Shown one piece after another: positions 40,261 through 50,000 of a DNA stretch of 64,000 bases (position 1 is the stretch's first letter; every line of letters begins with the position of its first letter). The stretch spans positions 3,472,001 through 3,536,000 of the forward strand of contig CP119308.1 in the NCBI GenBank assembly GCA_029203165.1. Direction: 5' to 3'. The translations under genes were made by a program, and so were the position numbers. The notes under the pieces are model-generated. The model was given only the letters and a program-made list of their open reading frames with translations. It did not search any database and was not told the origin of the DNA. The stretch is from Candidatus Microbacterium colombiense. GTDB lineage: Bacteria; Actinomycetota; Actinomycetes; Actinomycetales; Microbacteriaceae.

Positions 40261-41760
40261 TCAGTGCATGGTGGGGATGACGAAGCTGGCGCCCTCGCGG
40301 ATGCCGGACGGCCAGCGACTGGTCACCGTCTTGGTCTTCGTGTAGAAGCGGAACGCGTCGGCTCCGTGCTGGTTGAGATCGCCGAAGCCGCTGCGCTTCC
40401 ATCCACCGAACGTGTAATACGCGATCGGCACGGGGATCGGCACGTTGACCCCGACCATCCCGACCTCGACGCGGGCCGCGAAGTCGCGCGCCGTGTCGCC
40501 GTCGCGCGTGAAGATCGCGACACCGTTGCCGAACTCGTGCTCGGAGGCCATGCGCAGCGCCTCCTCGTAGTCGGCCGCCCGGGCGATCACGAGCACCGGG
40601 CCGAAGATCTCCTCGCGATAGATCGCCATGTCGGTCGTGACGTGATCGAACAGCGTCGGCCCCAGGTAGAAGCCCTCCTCGTGCCCGGCGACGGTGAAGC
40701 CGCGACCATCCGCGAGCAGCGTGGCGCCCTCGTCGATCCCCTGCTGGATGTATCCCTCGACCCGCTCGACCGCCGCCCGCGTGACGAGGGGTCCGTAGTC
40801 GACATCGGCTGCGAGAGACGGGCCGATCCGCAGCTGCGTCACGCGCTCGACGAGCTTCGCGGCCAGGGCATCGGCCGTCTGCTGACCGACCGGCACCGCG
40901 ACCGAGATCGCCATGCAGCGCTCGCCGGCCGATCCGTAGCCGGAGCCGATCAGGGCATCGACGGTCTGATCGAGATCGGCATCGGGCATCACGATCATGT
41001 GATTCTTCGCACCGCCGAAGCACTGGGCGCGCTTGCCGTGCGCGGCCGCGGTGGCGTAGATGTACTCGGCGATGGGCGTCGAGCCGACGAAACCGACCGC
41101 GCGGATGCGGTCATCGGTGAGCAACGCGTCGACCGCCTCCTTGTCTCCGTGTACGACGTTGAGCACTCCGGCCGGGAGTCCGGCCTCGAGGAACAGCTCC
41201 GCCAACCGCACGGGAACAGAGGGGTCGCGCTCGCTCGGCTTGAGCACGACGGCGTTGCCCGCGGCGAGTGCCGGTCCCGCCTTCCACAGCGGGATCATGG
41301 CGGGGAAGTTGAACGGCGTGATCGCCGCGACCACGCCCAGGGGCTGACGCATCGAGTAGACATCGATGCCCGCGCCGGCGCCGGTCGAGTATTCGCCCTT
41401 GAGCAGATGAGGGGCGCCCGCCGAGAACTCGATGACCTCGAGCCCGCGCTGGATGTCGCCCTTCGCGTCGTCGACCGTCTTGCCGTGCTCGCTCGCGAGC
41501 AGTTCTGCGAGCGGCGTCATCTCGCGCTGCACCAGATCGAGGAAGCGCAGCAGCACGCGAGCCCGCTTCTGCGGGTTGGTCGCCGCCCACTCGACCTGAG
41601 CGGTCTCGGCGTTCGCGATCACCTTGCGCACCTCGTCGGCCGAGGCCAGCGGCACACGCGCCTGCACGGCGCCGGTGCTGGGGTCGAACACGTCGGCGAA
41701 GCGTCCGGCATCCGGAGTGAGATGCGATCCGCCCACGAAATGCGGGATAGTACGAGTCAT
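40261..41760 (-). CDS. mmsA: Methylmalonate-semialdehyde dehydrogenase (CoA-acylating)
   Basis: 499 residues. Typical MmsA features: PFNFPAMIPLWKAGPALAAG, GGAKNHMIVMPDADLDQ in place of the usual aldehyde dehydrogenase Glu region, and the catalytic Cys in GSAGERCMAISVAVPVG. It converts methylmalonate semialdehyde to propionyl-CoA, CO2 and NADH. First gene of mmsA-acd-mmsB, 26 bp ahead of the dehydrogenase. Two direct repeats lie about 40-75 bp upstream and may bind its regulator. Confidence 0.94.
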   Translation of the reverse strand: MTRTIPHFVGGSHLTPDAGRFADVFDPSTGAVQARVPLASADEVRKVIANAETAQVEWAATNPQKRARVLLRFLDLVQREMTPLAELLASEHGKTVDDAKGDIQRGLEVIEFSAGAPHLLKGEYSTGAGAGIDVYSMRQPLGVVAAITPFNFPAMIPLWKAGPALAAGNAVVLKPSERDPSVPVRLAELFLEAGLPAGVLNVVHGDKEAVDALLTDDRIRAVGFVGSTPIAEYIYATAAAHGKRAQCFGGAKNHMIVMPDADLDQTVDALIGSGYGSAGERCMAISVAVPVGQQTADALAAKLVERVTQLRIGPSLAADVDYGPLVTRAAVERVEGYIQQGIDEGATLLADGRGFTVAGHEEGFYLGPTLFDHVTTDMAIYREEIFGPVLVIARAADYEEALRMASEHEFGNGVAIFTRDGDTARDFAARVEVGMVGVNVPIPVPIAYYTFGGWKRSGFGDLNQHGADAFRFYTKTKTVTSRWPSGIREGASFVIPTMH

Positions 41761-41801
41761 TTTGTGATGTCCCTTCGTGCCTTCATTGGCACTATGACGA
41801 C

Positions 41802-41836
41802 TTTACTCCGACGTCCGCAGATTTACTAGGACGTCC
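41802..41836 (-). promoter_or_regulatory. Direct repeats upstream of mmsA
   Basis: TTTACTCCGACGTCC (41802-41816) and TTTACTAGGACGTCC (41822-41836) differ in two bases and are offset by 20 bp, about two helical turns. They lie 42-76 bp before the mmsA start, in an unusually AT-rich stretch, and are plausible binding sites for a local regulator. GGACGTCC in the second copy is itself palindromic. Confidence 0.6.
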
Positions 41837-42000
41837 TTGCACTTTCGTCGCCGAAGAAGCGCGTTCGCCGTCCGTTCACCGAGCGGCCACATCGATCGAT
41901 TACAACTGCACTTGCGCGGAGAGACTCAGACCGGACGGGTAGTCACGGATTTCCGCGCCGCGGAGAGCGATCAGCTCCCGCCGCGGTGCCCACACCGCAC

Positions 42001-42032
42001 AGACCCCCGCCGAATCGGGTCGGCGGGGGTCT
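42001..42032 (-). terminator. Strong hairpin terminator after thiolase
   Basis: AGACCCCCGCCGA (42001-42013), loop ATCGGG, and TCGGCGGGGGTCT (42020-42032) form a perfect 13-bp stem 28 bp downstream of the thiolase stop (42061, minus strand). Confidence 0.8.
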
Positions 42033-42060
42033 TCTCCGTCTTCGGAGGTTCAGAGAGCGA

Positions 42061-43245
42061 TCAGAGACGTTCGATGAGCGTGGCGTTGGCCATGCCACCG
42101 CCCTCGCACATCGTCTGGAGCCCGTATCGGCCTCCCGTGGCCTCGAGATGATCGACGAGCGTTCCCAGCAGCCGCGTGCCGGACGAGCCCAGCGCATGCC
42201 CGAGCGCGATCGCTCCCCCGCGCGGATTGAGCTTCGCGGGGTCGGCCCCCACCTCCGACGCCCACGCCAGCGGCACCGAGGCGAAGGCCTCGTTGACCTC
42301 GTAGGCGTCGAGATCGTCGATCGAGAGTCCGGTGTTCTCGAGGATCCTGCGCGTCGCCGGGATCGGACCGGAGAGCATCATCAGGGGATCGTCACCGACC
42401 ACCGTGAACGCATGGAATCGCGCACGCGGCACGAGGCCCAGCACCTCGGCCCGCTCTGCGCTCATGAGCAGCGCGGCCGATGCGCCGTCGGTCAGAGGCG
42501 AGGAGTTTCCCGGGGTGATGCGCCAGTCCAGCTCCGGGAACCGGGCGACCATCGCCTCCGTGCGGAAGGCGGGCGACAGAGCGGCGAGGCCGTCGGCGGT
42601 CGTTCCCGCACGGACCGTCTCGTCGAAGGTCGCCCCCGGCGCCTCGGGCACGGCGACGACGGTGCGATCGAAGAATCCCTCCTGCCAGGTCGCCGCCGCA
42701 CGCCGGTGGGACTCCGCCGCATAGGCGTCGAGCTGATCGCGAGCGAGCCCCCAGCGCTGGGCGATGAGTTCGGCCGACACCCCCTGGTTCACCAGCCCGT
42801 CCGGATACCGCGCCCGGAGCCGCGGCGAGACGGGCGATGCACCGGCCGCCGACGAGCCGAGGGGCACGCGGCTCATCGACTCCACTCCTCCGGCGATCAC
42901 GATGTCGTACGCCCCGGCGATGATGCCCTGCGCCGCGATGTGCACCGCCTGCTGACTCGATCCGCACTGCCGATCGATCGTCGACGCAGGCACTCGCTCG
43001 TCGAAGCCGGCCGCGAGCACCGCCTGGCGTCCGATGTTCATCGACTGCTCGCCGACCTGGCTCACGCATCCCAGCAGCACGTCGTCGATCTGCGCAGACT
43101 CCAGCCCGCTGCGCTGCAGGAGCGCGGTCAAGACTCCCGCAGCGAGATCGACCGGATGCACCGCCGACAGCGCACCTCCGGGCTTGCCCCGCCCGACCGG
43201 AGTGCGGACGACATCGACCAGAACCGCTTCGCTGCGTGTAGTCAT
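42061..43245 (-). CDS. Acetyl-CoA acyltransferase (thiolase)
   Basis: 394 residues. The active-site Cys is in STIDRQCGSSQQAVH near residue 89; the C-terminal His and Cys are in AIALGHALGSSGTRL and LQTMCEGGGMANATLIE. Length and motifs are those of degradative or biosynthetic thiolases; sequence alone does not tell which. The ATG at 43245 has CACAAT 6 nt upstream, a leaderless-type layout. It ends at a strong terminator, so it is monocistronic beside the valine operon. Confidence 0.92.
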   Translation of the reverse strand: MTTRSEAVLVDVVRTPVGRGKPGGALSAVHPVDLAAGVLTALLQRSGLESAQIDDVLLGCVSQVGEQSMNIGRQAVLAAGFDERVPASTIDRQCGSSQQAVHIAAQGIIAGAYDIVIAGGVESMSRVPLGSSAAGASPVSPRLRARYPDGLVNQGVSAELIAQRWGLARDQLDAYAAESHRRAAATWQEGFFDRTVVAVPEAPGATFDETVRAGTTADGLAALSPAFRTEAMVARFPELDWRITPGNSSPLTDGASAALLMSAERAEVLGLVPRARFHAFTVVGDDPLMMLSGPIPATRRILENTGLSIDDLDAYEVNEAFASVPLAWASEVGADPAKLNPRGGAIALGHALGSSGTRLLGTLVDHLEATGGRYGLQTMCEGGGMANATLIERL

Positions 43246-43310
43246 GCCCCCATTGTGCGCCCTGTGCACGGCCGCGGGCTCGAGTCCGGCGGTCGGTCGG
43301 GACGCCCGAC

Positions 43311-43949
43311 TCAGGCGTCGGGCTGCACGAACCCGTCTTCGACTGCTCGGCGGAACAGATCGACCTTGGTGAGCGCCGGTCGCCCCACCGCCGCGTACTT
43401 CCCGCGGATCCGCCGCACATGATCGAGCACGGTCTCCCGCGACACGAACAGCGACTGCGCCACCCGCTCCGCGGTCTCACCGGCGGCGTACAGCGCCAGC
43501 ACCTCGGCCTCTCGCGTCGAGAGGTTCACGCGCGCCGGCATCGCCTCCGGTCTGCCGATGCCCGCAGCCCAGTCCGCGCCCGGCGTGAGCTGCCCCCGGG
43601 CGGCCGCGCGGAGCGTGGCGACCAACTGCGGCGCCTCGTCGGACTTCTTGACGACCCCGACGGCACCTGCCCGCGCGGCTTCGCGGATGAGCACGGGTTG
43701 CTCGTCTCCGACGTAGGCCAGCATCCGGGCTCCGGTCCACGAGAGCGCCGCGATGTTCTGCGATGGCGTCGACCCGTCCGACAGCGTCAACCCCAGCAGG
43801 ATCACGTCCATCCGCTGCCGGAAGGCGACGAGCTCCGCCACCGTCTTTCCCACCGCGACCACATGCAGTCCCGGATGGCCGTTGATGATCGCCGTCGTCC
43901 CCAGAAGCATCGCCCGATGATCATCGACGATTCCCACACACACGACCAT
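43311..43949 (-). CDS. LuxR-type regulator with atypical receiver domain
   Basis: 212 residues. A receiver-like domain (GIVDDHRAMLLG, acidic pair D9-D10, lysine K102 in GVVKKSDE) precedes a LuxR/NarL HTH (LSTREAEVLALYAAGETAER and VSRETVLDHVRRIRGKYAAV). The phospho-acceptor position reads DVILLGLTLSDG: Gly53 replaces Asp, and the Thr/Ser switch residue is replaced in MLAYVGDE. It therefore cannot be controlled by ordinary phosphorylation. No histidine kinase is nearby. It adjoins the pilus operon, which I infer it regulates. A short GGGAG precedes the ATG. Confidence 0.82.
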   Translation of the reverse strand: MVVCVGIVDDHRAMLLGTTAIINGHPGLHVVAVGKTVAELVAFRQRMDVILLGLTLSDGSTPSQNIAALSWTGARMLAYVGDEQPVLIREAARAGAVGVVKKSDEAPQLVATLRAAARGQLTPGADWAAGIGRPEAMPARVNLSTREAEVLALYAAGETAERVAQSLFVSRETVLDHVRRIRGKYAAVGRPALTKVDLFRRAVEDGFVQPDA

Positions 43950-44022
43950 TCGACTCCCGTTCCCCAATTTGTCTGCTTTCTTCGGCCCGAATCCCCGATC
44001 TGCGGGCCGACCCCAAGAAGAA

Positions 44023-44052
44023 GGCTGCGGGGGGATCGCTCTCCCCGCAGCC
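44023..44052 (-). terminator. Hairpin terminator after the pilus operon
   Basis: GGCTGCGGGGGGA (44023-44035) pairs with TCTCCCCGCAGCC (44040-44052) over 13 positions with one G-T pair and a TCGC loop. It lies downstream of the sortase gene and just before the LuxR-type gene, so it separates the pilus transcript from the regulator. Confidence 0.75.
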
Positions 44053-44150
44053 TGAGGGCCTCCGGGGAGGAAAGACCCTGTGTCGGCGAACCTGCCGCCA
44101 GTCAAGGGTTACCGTCGCGTACGACACGTCACAAGGAACCGACGCGCATT

Positions 44151-44166
44151 CCCCCGCAAGTAGGGG
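44151..44166. promoter_or_regulatory. CCCCTA-type palindrome, site 1
   Basis: CCCCCGCAAGTAGGGG; on the minus strand it reads CCCCTACTTGCGGGGG, very close to site 2 (CCCCTACTTCTGGGG). It lies about 200 bp upstream of the LuxR-type regulator gene. Confidence 0.55.
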
Positions 44167-44436
44167 CGACAGAAGCGCATACGCCGAAACACGCCGGAGG
44201 AAGCCCCCCGGCTCCCTCCGGCGCTCCTGCGCGTCCCCCCAGACGCGGGCTGCTTTCCCGAGCAGTCCGCGACGCGCGTCGGCGCCCGAGTCGACGGCGC
44301 CACTGCCGCCACCTCGGATGCTCTGATCGCCTGCATGTCGTCGATCGGTCTCACGTCGATCCGTGTGCTTCCCCGGTCTCACCGGAACGCACCGGGCGTG
44401 CACTCCTGAAGAGGAGACGTGCGAACATCGCCTTCC

Positions 44437-45423
44437 TCACGCGGTTGCCGCCGAATCCCCTACTTCTGGGGAAGCACGGCGAGACGCACGACGGAAGCCC
44501 CGGCCGACGTACAGCGCGACCACCAGGACGGATGCCAGGAACACCGGGATCCACCAGGGGAAACCGGGCCCTCCGGATGCGGCTCCCGCCCCCAGCAACG
44601 ACGCAGGAGGGGTCGGTGTCACGCGCTCGCCGGTTACGAGGATGCGGTGGGAATTGATCCCCAGCGGGGTGCAGGTCACGAGCGTGACGAGATCGCGCCC
44701 GGCCTCCGCCTGAAGGCTCAAGGTGTCGGACGGAGCCACGACGGCGATCTCGACCACCTCGTAGGTGAGCACCTCGCCGAAGGTCGTCAGCGTGAACCGG
44801 TCGCCCCGCTGCATGCGATCCAGATCCGTGAACATCGTCGCATCGGCCAAGCCACGATGCGCAGTGATCACCGCGTGGGTGTCCTCTCCCCCGACAGGGA
44901 GGGAGGTTCCTTCCAGGTGACCGGCACCGCGCAGCAGGGTCGCCGGGTCCGTGCCGTGGTAGATCGGCAGATCCACGTCGATCCCGGGGATCTGGATGCG
45001 CGACATGACCCCGGTGCGCGTGTGCAGGATGCTGTCGTAGTCGAAGCCGAGGTCGGTGGCCGCATCACTCGTCGGCACGCTCGCACCGGCCCCCACGAGC
45101 GCCCCGGAGGAGAGCGCGGCGTTGTACCGACGCGCCTCCTCGAGTTGCGCGGCCGGCCCCGGATCGGCGTCGGCGGCATCCGCGCGGTACCCGTCGACGA
45201 TCAGCGACTGGTTGTAGGCCGAGAGCCAGCTCGCCGCGGGCGAGTAGAGCAGCACCGCCACTCCGGCGAGCGCGAGGAGTCCCGTGACGATGCGCAGGAT
45301 CGCCGAGCTCCGACGCCCCCTGTCTGTGCGAGTGTTCCGCTCACCGTTCGTCACGGCGTCTCCGCTCCGCGGCGCGAAAGAGTCCGGGTCGGCGGCCTCG
45401 ACACCACCGCCCCGGACGATCAT
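44437..45423 (-). CDS. Class C (pilin-polymerising) sortase
   Basis: 328 residues. An N-terminal membrane helix (about 44-64) and a C-terminal one (about 291-311) flank the extracellular catalytic domain, the class C layout. The triad is visible: His189 in ITAHRG, Cys251 in TLVTCTPLGINSHR and Arg260 nine residues on. It joins pilin subunits through their LPxTG threonine and pilin-motif lysine. It follows the pilin gene by 7 bp. A CCCCTACTTCTGGGG palindrome lies in its last codons. Confidence 0.92.
   Translation of the reverse strand: MIVRGGGVEAADPDSFAPRSGDAVTNGERNTRTDRGRRSSAILRIVTGLLALAGVAVLLYSPAASWLSAYNQSLIVDGYRADAADADPGPAAQLEEARRYNAALSSGALVGAGASVPTSDAATDLGFDYDSILHTRTGVMSRIQIPGIDVDLPIYHGTDPATLLRGAGHLEGTSLPVGGEDTHAVITAHRGLADATMFTDLDRMQRGDRFTLTTFGEVLTYEVVEIAVVAPSDTLSLQAEAGRDLVTLVTCTPLGINSHRILVTGERVTPTPPASLLGAGAASGGPGFPWWIPVFLASVLVVALYVGRGFRRASRRASPEVGDSAATA
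44457..44471. promoter_or_regulatory. CCCCTA-type palindrome, site 2
   Basis: CCCCTACTTCTGGGG, extended to AATCCCCTACTTCTGGGGAA, lies within the 3' end of the sortase gene. It matches site 1 and site 3 in core and arm sequence. Confidence 0.5.
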
Positions 45424-45430
45424 GGGCCGC

Positions 45431-47029
45431 TCAGACGTCTGCTGAGCGGCGTCGGCGGGAGACCAGCACTCCGCCGAGCGCCATCGCGACCAGCGCGATG
45501 CCGGCGATGGTCAGCGCGAGCTGGCCATCGGCTCCGGTGAACGGCAGGGTCGGAACGCCCTGCTGCGTGTTCGGGATGTCGATCAGCGCGACGGTGCCGT
45601 TGTCACCGGCGGCGACCACGACCTCGGTGAGGGCGGCGGCGCCGACCGGGAGCACGAAGCCGGCGGGAGCGGCGATCTCCTTCAGCACGTAGCAGCGCTC
45701 CGTGTAGTCGTGGCCCGGCTCGTTGACGTCGGTGACCGTGCCGTCGGCGGCGACCTCGAGCTCGGTGTCGCCGATCCACAGACCGGGGAATACGACGGAG
45801 CCGTCAGCGGCCGACGAGACCACGAGCGGCGTGGTGGCGCCGGGCTCCGTGACCGCAGCGAGGGTGCCGATGTCGGCGATGCAGCCGGCGGCATCCGTCG
45901 TTCCCTGGTAGATCTCGAACCGCGCCCCGGCGAGGCCGTCGGCGTCGTCCGCCGCGTTGACCTTCTTGGCGGTCAGGTTGCCCCAGCGGGTGCTCGTCTC
46001 GTTCGTCGGCGAGCCACCGGGGCCGTTCGGGGTACCCGGCGTGAGCTCGAAATCGTTGACGTTCACGTACGCGATGTTGCGGATCTCGCCGACGGTGTTC
46101 GCCGCCGCTTCGAATCCGATCACGACGTTCGTTCCGGCCTGCAGTTTCGCCAGCCCCGCCGCGGTGAACGTGACCGTGAGCGTCTGCCCCGACCAGGCCG
46201 GGGTGTAGTCGGTGCCCTGCACGAAGGCCGCACCGCCAGCGACGACGGCAGTCACCGTCGACAGCGCCGTGTTCGGGGTGAGCGCCGCGTCGAGCGTGTC
46301 GGTGAGCGCGAACCGGTCATAGGTCTCGCCGTCACCGAGCGCGGGGACCTTGGTCGTGACCTGGAAGTCGATCGGCGCACCGAGGGCAGCCCCGTTCTCC
46401 TCCTGTCCGACGATGTTCTTGCGAGGACCTTCGGCCACCGTGTTCTTCGGATACACGTGCACGTCGTAGACCCACTCGCCGTCCAGCGGGGCGCCGTCGA
46501 CGCCCTCGTTGACGGCCGGCGTCGGGATCGTCACGAGGAACGGCGTGGCGGGAGCCACGACACCGGCGGGGGCATCGATCTCGCGCACGAAATACGGCCC
46601 GGTGGCGAGCGTCGGAGTCGAGACCGTGCCGTCGGCGCCCGTGGTCACGGTCTGGCAACCGGTGAGGTCGAGACCGGCGAGCGTCGACCCGGTCTGCGCG
46701 GCCTTCTTCTGCGCGGCGGTAATGGCGTTGAGCACATCCCACCCGGCATTGGATCCGTCGAAGAGGTCGACGCCGTCGATCAGGCAGTACTCGAAGACGA
46801 CGTCGGCGATCGGAGCACTGTCGGGCTGAGTGCCGGTGCCGTCGGGATTCGCCGCACCGTTGCCGGGGTTGGCGAACTTGTGGATCGTGATCGATCCCGT
46901 CTGGTCGGGGTCGATCGCCGCGGCGTTCGCGGCCGCCGCCGTGGTGAGCACACCCAGAGCCCCGAGCGAGAGGGCGGCGCTCAGCGCCACCACTCCACGC
47001 ACGCGGGGGTTCGCAGTCGTGAGAGTCAT
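45431..47029 (-). CDS. LPxTG-anchored major pilin (SpaH/EbpB-like)
   Basis: 532 residues. A Sec signal peptide (1-38, ending AAAANAAA) precedes a pilin domain with ITIHKF (Lys51, an isopeptide candidate), a first E-box-like YFVREIDAPAG (Glu150) and the pilin motif WVYDVHVYPKN (Lys195). A second E-box CYVLKEIAAPAGF is near the end. The cell-wall signal LPFTG is at 495-499, followed by a membrane helix and RRRR. These are all the parts needed for sortase-driven polymerisation. AAAGGA precedes ATG 47029. Confidence 0.93.
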   Translation of the reverse strand: MTLTTANPRVRGVVALSAALSLGALGVLTTAAAANAAAIDPDQTGSITIHKFANPGNGAANPDGTGTQPDSAPIADVVFEYCLIDGVDLFDGSNAGWDVLNAITAAQKKAAQTGSTLAGLDLTGCQTVTTGADGTVSTPTLATGPYFVREIDAPAGVVAPATPFLVTIPTPAVNEGVDGAPLDGEWVYDVHVYPKNTVAEGPRKNIVGQEENGAALGAPIDFQVTTKVPALGDGETYDRFALTDTLDAALTPNTALSTVTAVVAGGAAFVQGTDYTPAWSGQTLTVTFTAAGLAKLQAGTNVVIGFEAAANTVGEIRNIAYVNVNDFELTPGTPNGPGGSPTNETSTRWGNLTAKKVNAADDADGLAGARFEIYQGTTDAAGCIADIGTLAAVTEPGATTPLVVSSAADGSVVFPGLWIGDTELEVAADGTVTDVNEPGHDYTERCYVLKEIAAPAGFVLPVGAAALTEVVVAAGDNGTVALIDIPNTQQGVPTLPFTGADGQLALTIAGIALVAMALGGVLVSRRRRSADV

Positions 47030-47039
47030 GTCAGTCCTT

Positions 47040-50000
47040 TCATGCATCGCCGGTGGGCGATGTGGTCGTGGTGCGGCGTCGGCGACGATGCTGTGCGATG
47101 AGGAGTCCGAGTGTCAGCAGCAGGAGACCGGCTCCGAGCACCAGGAGTGCGTCGGTCCCCGTGCCGCCGGTGAACGGCAGTTGCGGCGTCGTCTGCTGCC
47201 GATTGACGATGTCGTCGAGCACGGTGACCTGCACATCTCCTCGCACGATGACAGTGCGGGGAGTCTGGTCGAGCACGAAGCCGACCGGCGCCTTGGTCTC
47301 GGTCAACTGATATCCACCCGGGATCAGTCCGGGCACGAGGAACTGCCCGGCCACCGGGTCTTTGTCCGGTCCGCCGCACGGCGTCTGAACGCAGTCGACG
47401 ATCGTCAGGGATGCACCGAGCGGTTCGCCGTCGATCAGCTGACGGAGCGTCCATTCCGCGCCGGCCAGCAGCCCCGCATCGGGCGAGTCATCGACCTTGT
47501 CCCACCGGAGAGAACCGGAGAGCGGGTTCACCACGGTCTTGTCGAGGAACACGTTGCGCAGTTCCCCATGGGCGTCGTCGTTCACCGTGACGGTGTACGA
47601 CACCCGCACGGTCTGGCCCGCAGTCAGCGCCCCGGTCCAAGTGAGCCGCTCGGTCGCGGCATCGAACACCGCGCTGCCGATCGCGGGAGTGACGACGATG
47701 GATGCATCATCGAACGTCGCGTTGTCCACGACGTCGGAGAGATCATCGGACACCGAGAACGGGTTGCTCGCCACGGCTCCACTGTTGGTGATCGTCAGCG
47801 TGTACTTCACGGTGTCGCCCGGGTTGACGAGCGCTCCATCTCCCTTGTCGACGGTCTTGTCGACGGTGAGGATCGGATGCTCGACCACGACGCCCGGCTC
47901 GACGAGGAGGTTCTTCAGCGTGCCTGTCGCATCGTCGTCGACCTTCACGGTGTAGCGGATCGTGGCCACCGTGTTGCCCGCGAGCGGCGCGGTCGGGCTG
48001 GACGACCAGGTGAATCCGGTATCGCCCGCCGCGTACTGAACTTCACCGCACGAGTTGGCCGTCGGCGCGCACGTCACCACCGGCGGCGTCACGAGCGTGG
48101 CCTTGTCGAGCACCTCCGACATGTCATCGGTGACCTCGCCCCCGGTCGATGTGTTCGCCGTCGCGTTGGAAACAGTGACGGCGTAGGTGACCGTGTCGCC
48201 CGGCTTGACCATGGTTCCCGCCACCGGATCCGCAGTCTTGCCGAAGGTGAGCGCAACGGCGGGAACGGTCGTCGTGGCGCACGACTCGTGATTCGCGTTC
48301 GGTGCCACGCAGGGGTGCAACGGAGTGACCGGTGTCTCCCCGTCAACGCCCCAGCGGTTGACGAGGGTCGCCCCGTCCTGCGCCACGCGCACGGCCACCG
48401 TGAAGCTGTACAGCTGGCCGAGTGGCATGTTCGCCAGGTTCCAGGTCACGACGCCTCCGGCGTGCACCCCACCGCCCGACGCCGACACGAACGTCGCACC
48501 GGCCGGGAGCGTGTCACGCAGGGTGATGTCGGTGAGGTCGCGGCCGCCGTCGTTCACGGCCGTCACGGTGTAGGTCAGGGTGTCCCCCACGTTCGCGGTC
48601 GCCTTGTCCACGATCTTGTCGATGGTGATGTGGCTGAAATCCTGGCGGGAGATGCCGACACGTGCCGTCTCGACCGGAGGAAGGGTCTGTCCCGTCGCGG
48701 CATTCTTCTGCGCGGTGGCGAAAGTGTTCCAGGCGGCGTCGCTCGCGTTCGCGAGCGGCGGCGTCGTCATCCCGATATCGATCGAGAAGCCCTGATCGAA
48801 CGCGTAGGTCGTCGTGGAGACGAACTTCAGTGCACGCACGCTCGACAGCAAGGTCGCACCAGGGCTCGCCGGCATGGCAATCCAGTCGTCGGCGCACCCG
48901 AGGTTCTGGGCGTTCGGAAGCACCTCCGCACGACAGGGGTTGACCGACGTCGAGTAGTACGCCGTCATGCCGGCAGGTAGCGCAGAGATGCTCGTCAATG
49001 TGGGGCGGAACGTGCTCCCCCGCTGCTGCTGGAGCGTTCCGGCGACCGTGCCGGTGTCGCCGACCCGCGGGAGGAGATCGTACGCGACGACGCCGTTCAT
49101 GCTCGCGATGCTCTTGTTCGTCCACCCCAGACGGAAAGTCGCGTCTCCCCCGGCCGCGGCCACGTAGCCGATGGCAGGGAAGGTCTTGAAAGCGGTGTCG
49201 AGACTGCCGCGGACGGACTTGGTGACACGCACTGCAGCCGACATCGGATCAGGGTTGACGGTGAAGTTCGTCGTCGCTGAACACGCCATGCCCGCACCCG
49301 CGGTTCCGGCGACTCGGGTTCCCGTCGTGCAGATGTCACCGGTCTGAGGATCGGAGAGATTCACCGTCGCCGTGTTGCTGTAGTTGCCGGGGAACGGCGG
49401 GACGGACGGGACCAGGATCTCGAAGCGGAGACGGTCACCCAACGGGCCCGGTCGTAGGAGCGCGTTGATCGTGGTTTTCGGAACCGTGACCGTCAGGATA
49501 GTCCGGCCGGTGGCAGGATCGATCGACGTCGTCGATGTGATTCCGAGGTTCATCGTCCAGGAGCTCGTCCCGTACTTCCAGACGCGTGCGGTGACGGGTC
49601 CCGTCACCGTCCATCCGGCCGGCAACGTGTCGGTGTAGGTGAGGTCGCCGGATGTCGGCCCCGGCAGGAACGTCTCGCTCGAGAACTGGAAGCCCTTGTC
49701 GGTCGGGACGTAGTACTTCGTCACCCCGATCTGCGGCCCTTGCTTGACGTAGATGCTGCCGATCGACGTCGTTCCGGTAGCGAACGCGGCCGCATCCCCG
49801 ACGAGATAGGAATTCACGCCACCGCGATTGCGGATCACGTTGCCGCCACTGCGGGCCTCATCCACATACCCGCCGACATAGATGTCGGTTCTGGCACTGG
49901 TCATCCCGGCAGTGCGCGGGAAGATCAGCTCCGCGACGCTGCCCACCGCGCTGTTCGGAACCCGATAGGTGCGGAACGACGGCCCGTTCGCCTGCGCCTC

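Larger units (their letters stand above)
41761..42060. other. Intergenic region with mmsA regulatory sites and thiolase terminator
   Basis: These 300 bp hold the mmsA promoter side with direct repeats at 41802-41836 and, at the other end, a strong hairpin at 42001-42032 after the thiolase gene. Between them (41840-42000) I see no convincing gene. Confidence 0.6.
43950..44436. other. Intergenic region between regulator and sortase
   Basis: These 487 bp contain a terminator hairpin (44023-44052), a CCCCCGCAAGTAGGGG palindrome (44151-44166) and the promoter side of the LuxR-type gene. On the minus strand TTGTGA and, about 17 bp on, TAACCC downstream of the palindrome could be that promoter. No reading frame here looks coding. 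Confidence 0.6.

Noticed and set aside
44100..44400. Possible small gene between the LuxR-type regulator and sortase
   Set aside because: Frames there lack ribosome binding sites, have no conserved pattern and cross the palindrome and terminator.
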